A stretch of DNA of 49,302 bases, from the NCBI RefSeq assembly GCF_001908205.1, contig NZ_LGHL01000049.1, forward strand, positions 1-49,302. Reading direction: 5' to 3'. The notes under the pieces were generated by a model, which was given only the letters and a program-made list of their open reading frames with translations, ran no database searches and was not told where the DNA came from. Numbering within the stretch: the first letter of the stretch is position 1; every line of letters begins with the position of its first letter. Both the position numbers and the translations under genes were made by a program. This DNA is from Bradyrhizobium sp. NAS80.1. Lineage in GTDB: Bacteria; Pseudomonadota; Alphaproteobacteria; Rhizobiales; Xanthobacteraceae. This document shows positions 44,463 through 49,302 of this stretch, piece after piece.

Positions 44463-45767
44463 ATGAGTTTTTCCAGCATCTTTGCACAATTCGTCGCATT
44501 CGTCGGCGGCATCGCGCTGCAATGGCGAAAGCTGTCGGGCACCGAGCCCGCGGCGGCCTGGGGCCAGACGCCCGCCATTCCCGAAGCCAAGCCGCAAGGC
44601 GCAATCCCGACCTTGAAGATGCCGACGGCACGCGGCTGGAGCGAGGGCCAGAAGCCGACCGTCGCGCCCGGCCTCGAGGTCAACGCGTTCGCGACCGGCC
44701 TCGACCATCCGCGCTGGATCGAGGTGCTGCCCAACGGCGACGTGCTGATCGCGGAAGCGACGCAGATCGCAGGTCCCCCGCGCACCGTGTTTCACTATGC
44801 AATGCAGGCAACGATGCGGCGCGCCGCGGCGCTCGGCGTCAGTGCCAACCGCATCACGCTGCTCCGCGACAAGGACGGTGACGGCGTCGCCGAGTATCGC
44901 GGCGCCTTCATGGAAAACCTCAGCCAGCCGTTCGGCATGGCACTGGTCGGCGACACCTTCTATGTCGGCAACACCGACGGCGTGATGGCCTTTCCCTATG
45001 TCGCGAATGCCGACCGCATCGCCGCGCCGGGCAAGCGACTCACCACATTCAAGCCGAGCGGCCACTGGACACGCAGTCTGCTCGCAAGCCCCGACGGCAA
45101 GAAGCTCTATGCCGGCGTCGGCTCGCTGAGCAACATCGCCGAAATGGGCATGGAGGTCGAGGAAGGCCGCGCCGCGGTCTACGAGCTCGACCTCGTCGCC
45201 GGCACGCACCGCATCTTCGGGGCGGGCCTGCGCAATCCCGTCGGCCTCGCCTGGGAGCCAACTACGTCCGTGCTCTGGACCGTCGTCAACGAGCGCGACG
45301 GACTCGGCGACGAGACGCCACCGGACTATCTCACCTCGGTGCGCGACGGCGGCTTCTATGGCTGGCCCTATTGCTACTGGGGCAAGACGGTGGACGACCG
45401 CGTGCCGCAGGATCCGGCGATGGTCGCCAAGGCGCTCACGCCGGACTATGCGCTCGGCGGCCATACCGCTTCGCTCGGCCTGTGCTGGATGCCGGCGGGC
45501 ACGCTGCCCGGCTTCCCCGACGGCATGGTGATCGGCCAGCACGGCTCGTGGAATCGCAGCAAGCTGTCCGGCTACAAACTGGTGTTCATCCCGTTCGAGA
45601 ACGGCAAGCCCTCCGGCCCGGCGCGCGACATCCTCTCGGGCTTCCTGTCCCCGGACGAGAAGGAGTCCTACGGCCGCCCGGTTGGCGTCGTGATCGGCCC
45701 CGACAGGAAGTCGCTGCTGATGGCCGATGACGTCGGCAACGTGATCTGGCGCGTCACCGACGCCTAA
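44463..45767 (+). CDS. PQQ-dependent sugar (L-sorbosone) dehydrogenase family
   Basis: A 434-aa membrane-anchored or exported enzyme. The first 25 residues are hydrophobic (SIFAQFVAFVGGIALQW). The six-bladed propeller starts at about residue 70 (ATGLDHPRWIEVLPNGDVLI), has DKDGDGVAEYRG, possibly a Ca-site, then GLRNPVGLAWEPTTS with the Arg-Asn before the PQQ pocket, GQHGSWNRSKLSGYK and RPVGVVIGPDRKSLLMADD at the end. PQQ is made elsewhere in the genome. It oxidises sugars or aldehydes in the periplasm; the exact substrate is not fixed. RBS GAGGGG before the ATG. Confidence 0.9.
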   Translation: MSFSSIFAQFVAFVGGIALQWRKLSGTEPAAAWGQTPAIPEAKPQGAIPTLKMPTARGWSEGQKPTVAPGLEVNAFATGLDHPRWIEVLPNGDVLIAEATQIAGPPRTVFHYAMQATMRRAAALGVSANRITLLRDKDGDGVAEYRGAFMENLSQPFGMALVGDTFYVGNTDGVMAFPYVANADRIAAPGKRLTTFKPSGHWTRSLLASPDGKKLYAGVGSLSNIAEMGMEVEEGRAAVYELDLVAGTHRIFGAGLRNPVGLAWEPTTSVLWTVVNERDGLGDETPPDYLTSVRDGGFYGWPYCYWGKTVDDRVPQDPAMVAKALTPDYALGGHTASLGLCWMPAGTLPGFPDGMVIGQHGSWNRSKLSGYKLVFIPFENGKPSGPARDILSGFLSPDEKESYGRPVGVVIGPDRKSLLMADDVGNVIWRVTDA

Positions 45768-45832
45768 GGCTTTAATTGACTTCGGTCGTGGAAGCAGACG
45801 TCGCCGGCTTGTAGCTGAGCCGGTGCCGGCTT

Positions 45833-46396
45833 TCAGGCTACGAGGGAGCCTACGGGCGACAACACCGTTCCGTCGACCGTTATGCGGCTGCAGGCCTTGC
45901 CGTGGCCAAGCGCATATTTGACGGTGGGATATATCCGCCCGGCCGCAACCGCGAAGGCAAGCGCAACCACCGCCCGCTTTCCCCACCTGGACTCAACCAT
46001 CGCGCGGAAATCGTCCGCGACAGCGTCGTGCGCAAGTGTCGCCTTGGCAAAGCGATAGGCGAGCCGCGCGTCATCCGACATGGCCTTCTCGTCCCCGCTC
46101 ACGATGGCACGCAGCACCGTAGGGTCAACCCCGCGCTCTTTTGCCAAGGTAACGCCGAGTTGGGTACAAGGCCCGCAATCCTCATGCATCGTCGCCGTGA
46201 TGCCTGCTGCGGCCCAAGCAACGACCGGTATGTCGCGCTGATACTGTGCAATCGCCGCAGTTTTGTTGATAGCTCGCAAGGCGCCCAGATCCGCGTCGAG
46301 AATGTCGCGGAGATAGTCCGCATTGAAATCGAATTTTCGCTCAAAGGCGGCCAATTGCCGCCGGATCAGCCATTTCAGCATGAGAGTGTTCTCCAT
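45833..46396 (-). CDS. Carboxymuconolactone decarboxylase/AhpD-like protein
   Basis: A 187-aa protein of the AhpD-like fold. The redox CxxC site is present as HEDCGPCTQL (about residue 75), with the neighbouring His and Glu that activate the Cys; helical segments follow (LAYRFAKATLAHDAVADDFR). It may act as a peroxidatic or thiol reductant. Starts at 46411 (TTG), 46396 (ATG) and 46381 are possible; none has an obvious ribosome-binding site. It is transcribed leftwards, facing the sorbosone dehydrogenase gene end-to-end. Confidence 0.83.
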   Translation of the reverse strand: MENTLMLKWLIRRQLAAFERKFDFNADYLRDILDADLGALRAINKTAAIAQYQRDIPVVAWAAAGITATMHEDCGPCTQLGVTLAKERGVDPTVLRAIVSGDEKAMSDDARLAYRFAKATLAHDAVADDFRAMVESRWGKRAVVALAFAVAAGRIYPTVKYALGHGKACSRITVDGTVLSPVGSLVA

Positions 46397-46411
46397 TGTT
46401 ACACCAATCAA

Positions 46412-46744
46412 GACGAGGCAGATCCGGCAGATGTGACACGACGTCGAAAGAGTGCTCGCGGTCTCATCATGATATTCGACGCGCTTGAGGCTTCGCTGCC
46501 AGGCTCACTGAGCCCGGAACCTGGTGCGGTAATGAGCCAAAGCTCGCCCAAGCGGTCTCGACAACAGCGCCTCCAATGAAGGCCCCATGTCTGGACTTGA
46601 TCGGAGAGGTTACGCAGCGGAACGTCTCGTCAGTTGCACAAGGTATGTCGACGCGACATCACAGGGGCGAACGCGGTTTGCTAGCGCCGTATCGGGAAGG
46701 TGGAGTTCTTCATGGTTCGATATCGCCCAAGGCTGGGCGGGAAC
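46412..46744. other. Intergenic region, no confident gene
   Basis: About 330 bases between two leftward genes. Frames on the plus strand are antisense or short and carry no recognisable domain. It should contain the promoter of the AhpD-like gene; I see no clear operator or repeat. Confidence 0.4.
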
Positions 46745-47602
46745 CTAATGCAGATGCTTCAACTTGTCTGGGTTTCGTACCACATAGATTGCTGCGACCT
46801 TGCCATCCTCGATATCGAGTGCGGTCGTCTGAAGTTCGCCGTCGGCTTCCAGCGTAATGAATCCGGGCAATCCGTTGACAAATACGATACGAATTAGTTG
46901 CGAACCATTTACGCGGAACCAAGCCGCCACGCGTTCGTGAGCCTCCATGACAGCGTCGAAGCCGAACATCGGCGCCAAGGCTGCGGGACGCTTGCCGCCA
47001 CCGTCGGCATGAAGACTGACATCGGCCGCTAGCATCGCACCGAGTGCCTTCATATCGCCGCTGCGCGAAGCGACGAAGAAAGCTTCGGCAATATCGAGGC
47101 CACGCTTTCTTTCCATATGGAAGCGAGGTCTCGCCTCACGGATGTGTTTGCGTGCGCGGGCAGCGAGTTGGCGGCACGCCGCCGGATCGCGCTCGATGGT
47201 CGCTGCGACCTCCTCGAATGCCAGCCCGAACACATCATGCAGCAGAAAGGCTGCCCGCTCGAGCGGAGAAAGACGTTCCAGCGCAAGCATCAACGGCAGG
47301 GTGACGTCTTCCTCTTTGTCCTCTTCCACAACGGGATCGGGAAGCCACGGGCCCACATAGGTCTCGCGCTGGCGCCGTGCCGATTTCAGCTGATCGAGAC
47401 AGAGGCGCGTGACCGTGCGGCGCAGGAACGCCTCGGGCTCGCGCACTTCGTTGCGGTCGGCCCTCATCCAGCGGATGAAGGCCTCCTGCACCATATCCTC
47501 GGCGTCGGCTACGGAGCCTAGCATTCGATACGCAATCCGCATAAGCTTAGGGCGCAGCGGGTTGAAACCCGCCGCTGTATCCTCTGACTGCTCGTTCGGC
47601 AT
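46745..47602 (-). CDS. ECF41-type RNA polymerase sigma factor
   Basis: A 285-aa ECF sigma factor. Region 2 is at about residues 15-85 (RIAYRMLGSVADAEDMVQEA, FIRWMRADRNEV), region 4 at about 105-160 (LSPLERAAFLLHDVFGLAFE then VAATIERDPAACRQLAARAR). A SnoaL-like C-terminal domain follows (about 165-285), with the ECF41-diagnostic DGGGK and NPDKL motifs; it controls activity instead of a classical anti-sigma. The start ATG at 47602 overlaps the stop of the AhpD-like gene by one base (TGATG). ECF41 factors are typically linked to such AhpD/CMD genes, which they control. Confidence 0.92.
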   Translation of the reverse strand: MPNEQSEDTAAGFNPLRPKLMRIAYRMLGSVADAEDMVQEAFIRWMRADRNEVREPEAFLRRTVTRLCLDQLKSARRQRETYVGPWLPDPVVEEDKEEDVTLPLMLALERLSPLERAAFLLHDVFGLAFEEVAATIERDPAACRQLAARARKHIREARPRFHMERKRGLDIAEAFFVASRSGDMKALGAMLAADVSLHADGGGKRPAALAPMFGFDAVMEAHERVAAWFRVNGSQLIRIVFVNGLPGFITLEADGELQTTALDIEDGKVAAIYVVRNPDKLKHLH

Positions 47603-48075
47603 CAAGCAGCCGCCGCCTTGGCGTTGGCTCTTGCGACCGCTGGATCAACCCACAGTCCGAAACCAACCGCGAGGCGGTTCCATCCATTGACGACGTTGAT
47701 CCTCAATGTGAGCATGACCTGCTCCTCCTCGGTGAAGTGAGCCTTGAGGGCTTCATAGGCACCCGCGTGCGAATGTCCTTCGGAGAGTCTCGTTAGGGCT
47801 TCGGTCCAGCCGAGCGCAGCGCGTTCACGGTCGGTATAACAAGGAGCCTCCTGCCATGCCGGCAACAGGTAAATGCGCTGTTCGGTTTCTCCGTTCGCAT
47901 GTGCTCCCTCTGCATGCAGATTGATGCTGTTGGCGCAGCCGTTGATCTGGGAGGCGCGAAGCGTCACAAGTTGGGTGAGGCTCGCCTCGAGGCCGGTGGC
48001 AACGGCGACCGACATGGCGCTCCAACTCTTCATCAGCGCAGGGGCGGCGGCGAAGGGATCAATTTTGGTAGTCAT
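47602..48075 (-). CDS. Carboxymuconolactone decarboxylase/AhpD-like partner of ECF41
   Basis: A 157-aa AhpD-fold protein (VTLRASQINGCANSINLHAE, then RERAALGWTEALTRLSEGHS). The usual CxxC is altered: the sequence reads GCANSINLH, so the second Cys is Ser, which would change the disulfide chemistry to a single-Cys site. The family is the usual ECF41 target and partner, often a peroxidase-like protein. AGAAGGAAGCC before the ATG at 48075 supports that start. It is translationally coupled to the sigma gene downstream. Confidence 0.87.
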   Translation of the reverse strand: MTTKIDPFAAAPALMKSWSAMSVAVATGLEASLTQLVTLRASQINGCANSINLHAEGAHANGETEQRIYLLPAWQEAPCYTDRERAALGWTEALTRLSEGHSHAGAYEALKAHFTEEEQVMLTLRINVVNGWNRLAVGFGLWVDPAVARANAKAAAA

Positions 48076-48365
48076 GATCGGCTTCCTTCTGTTGGTTCCG
48101 ATGTCATGACGAGGCAGGCGCTCCCAGTGTGACAAAGCCTCAAATTTTTCCGATGCTGGTTGCCCCCGAGGCAATGCTGACACGGTAGAATTCTGGTTCA
48201 GCGAGCGGCGCAATCTGGTTGCGGCCATCGGTTTTTACGCAATGCGCTCGAGCGCCATGGCCGGCCTGAGCGGATAGTGTTCGGTGGAAGTCAGACTAAC
48301 CGTGAACCGATCCTATCGTGCGACATGCCCGGCCGGCTCGAACGACAGATCGAGGGGCTGTCTAA

Positions 48366-48534
48366 AGCGCATTCGCATCCGCCAAAGCGCCTATCTCAAT
48401 GATTGGATTGAACAGGATCATCGGGCTATCAAGCGGCGGATCCAGCCCATGCTCGGGTTCAAGTGCTCGAGTGATTCCTTGCGGCATTGAGATGGACCAC
48501 ATGCATCTGGGCTTTCAGATGCTTGGTGTCTAAC
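48366..48534 (+). pseudogene. IS6-family transposase C-terminal remnant
   Basis: The plus strand reads RIRQSAYLNDWIEQDHRAIK, then RRIQPMLGFK, matching the C-terminal conserved (IEQDHR) region of IS6/IS26-type DDE transposases. After a frameshift near 48477 a second frame gives GIEMDHMHLGFQ and a stop at about 48534, matching the family end. The N-terminal catalytic Asp residues and any inverted ends are missing. A leftover of an old insertion. Confidence 0.6.
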
Positions 48535-49159
48535 GCGGCTGCGCAGATTCATCGGATTTCCAGATGCCGAGCGCCTTCTCGGAAAAGTCCTGCCACGCCT
48601 TGAGGAATTTCTCGTCAGCCACATCGATTGCTTTTTCTCCCCAAAGGGACTCGAAGGCGCGGAACATGGCAAGGCTGCCGACAAGCACGGCAGCGACGGC
48701 GGAGGAATCGTCCACTTCTAGCTTCCCTTGTTCTCTCTGGCGCTCGAGCCACATCACCATACCTCGATAAGTGGCTTGCATGACGTTCTCGCGGACCCGC
48801 TGGTGCAGCTCAGGGAATTGCTCCAAGTCGCGCCAGAAGATCCGAAGCTCGGCGCGTCGTTCTGCCATCATTTCGAGCATCTTGCGGCCGATCCACGCTA
48901 GAGCTTCGCGCGGGGGCAGATCGAGTTCGGCCAATGTCGACTGGGCAAATTTGGCGGCCTCGACATAGTGATCGACGATGGCCTCCAGCAACGCCCTTTT
49001 TGACGGGAAATGCTTGTAGAGAGCGCCCGAATTGGGTGAGAGCCCGGCGGCCGCCTGGATGTCGGGAACAGATGTGCGCTCGTACCCCTTCTCCGCGAAG
49101 AGGCGCAGAGCTGCGCTGAATACTCTTTCGGCTGCTTTTGTTCGGGGCCCGTCGTTCAT
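48530..49159 (-). CDS. TetR/AcrR-family regulator
   Basis: A 209-aa repressor-type regulator. Residues about 1-55 are the TetR HTH (AAERVFSAALRLFAEKGYER, SVPDIQAAAGLSPNSGALYKHF), and the remainder an all-helical ligand domain with no diagnostic motif. The ATG at 49159 is chosen because GGGAGAAGGAC directly precedes it; the frame upstream to 49273 covers the divergent promoter. It faces away from the NmrA/epimerase-like gene at 49266; such divergent pairs often have TetR repressing the oxidoreductase. Confidence 0.88.
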   Translation of the reverse strand: MNDGPRTKAAERVFSAALRLFAEKGYERTSVPDIQAAAGLSPNSGALYKHFPSKRALLEAIVDHYVEAAKFAQSTLAELDLPPREALAWIGRKMLEMMAERRAELRIFWRDLEQFPELHQRVRENVMQATYRGMVMWLERQREQGKLEVDDSSAVAAVLVGSLAMFRAFESLWGEKAIDVADEKFLKAWQDFSEKALGIWKSDESAQPR

Positions 49160-49265
49160 GTCCTTCTCCCGCTTAGCTGCAGCTTTTGCACGCGCAGCGT
49201 CCTCTTGAGTTTCTTCATACCCTAACCTATAGGAAAGTGAATACTCTCTCACCTCAGGCTTAATC

Positions 49266-49302
49266 ATGCGCATCTTTCTCGCTGGAGCAACTGGAGCGAT
49301 CG
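49266..49302 (+). CDS. 5' end of an NAD(P)-binding epimerase/NmrA-like protein (partial)
   Basis: An ATG at 49266 opens MRIFLAGATGAI, the GxxGxxG-type first strand and loop of SDR epimerase/NmrA-type proteins, up to the window edge. It is divergent from the TetR gene with about 106 bases between the starts; this gap contains CCTATAGG and GTGAATACTCTCTCAC as weak operator candidates. Only 12 codons are visible. Confidence 0.6.
   Translation, partial: MRIFLAGATGAI

Overview
The window looks like chromosomal DNA of a Bradyrhizobium-type alphaproteobacterium (Nitrobacteraceae). This is inferred from the high GC content, the family mix (DUF1127, DUF1328, DUF2934, ECF41 sigma, TRAP and ABC transporters, SulP, PQQ sorbosone dehydrogenase, TPR-linked class III cyclase) and several intergenic palindromic repeats of the rhizobial kind. 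No tRNA, rRNA, CRISPR array, phage module or intact insertion sequence was seen.

Layout. 0-9.6 kb: a secreted beta-lactamase-fold hydrolase, a substrate-binding-protein remnant, a very large winged-helix/ATPase/TPR regulator, a TauE/SafE exporter, a lipocalin-like remnant, a frameshifted DUF1254 gene and a ThuA protein. 9.6-16.5 kb: an orphan branched-chain-type binding protein, a Crp/Fnr regulator without an obvious start codon, and a sugar-type ABC importer operon whose ATPase gene carries a frameshift. 16.5-20 kb: a 58-aa protein preceded by a perfect FNR/FixK box, a frameshifted alpha/beta hydrolase, a DUF1127 protein, and a GntR-slipin pair with an operator lying over promoter and start codon. 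19.8-25.2 kb (minus strand): MFS transporter, 2-hydroxyacid dehydrogenase, fused DctQM TRAP permease and DctP, which together look like an organic-acid uptake and conversion locus. 25.6-33.4 kb: secreted caspase-like protein, SulP transporter, a Gly/His-rich LTxxQ protein, an FAD-linked D-lactate/glycolate-type dehydrogenase, a thioesterase and DUF1328. 33.6-39.8 kb: a UvrD/PcrA helicase with a palindromic repeat inserted in frame, a Cys-rich/OmpA pair, and a run of Mpo1-like, epimerase and isoprenylcysteine-methyltransferase-like genes. 40-49.3 kb: class III cyclase with TPRs, a degraded stretch with small genes, PQQ sorbosone dehydrogenase, an AhpD-like protein, an ECF41 sigma factor overlapping its AhpD-like partner, an IS6 remnant, and a TetR gene divergent from an NmrA-like gene cut by the window edge.

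Most distinctive observations: the repeat inside uvrD between helicase motifs II and III; the compact GntR promoter/operator that predicts a leaderless, self-regulated mRNA; the FNR/FixK box before the 58-aa gene; and a cluster of broken frames between about 1.8 and 18 kb, each repairable by one small indel or showing clear truncation, which could be real decay or sequence error. Nothing here is clearly a new defence or mobile system.
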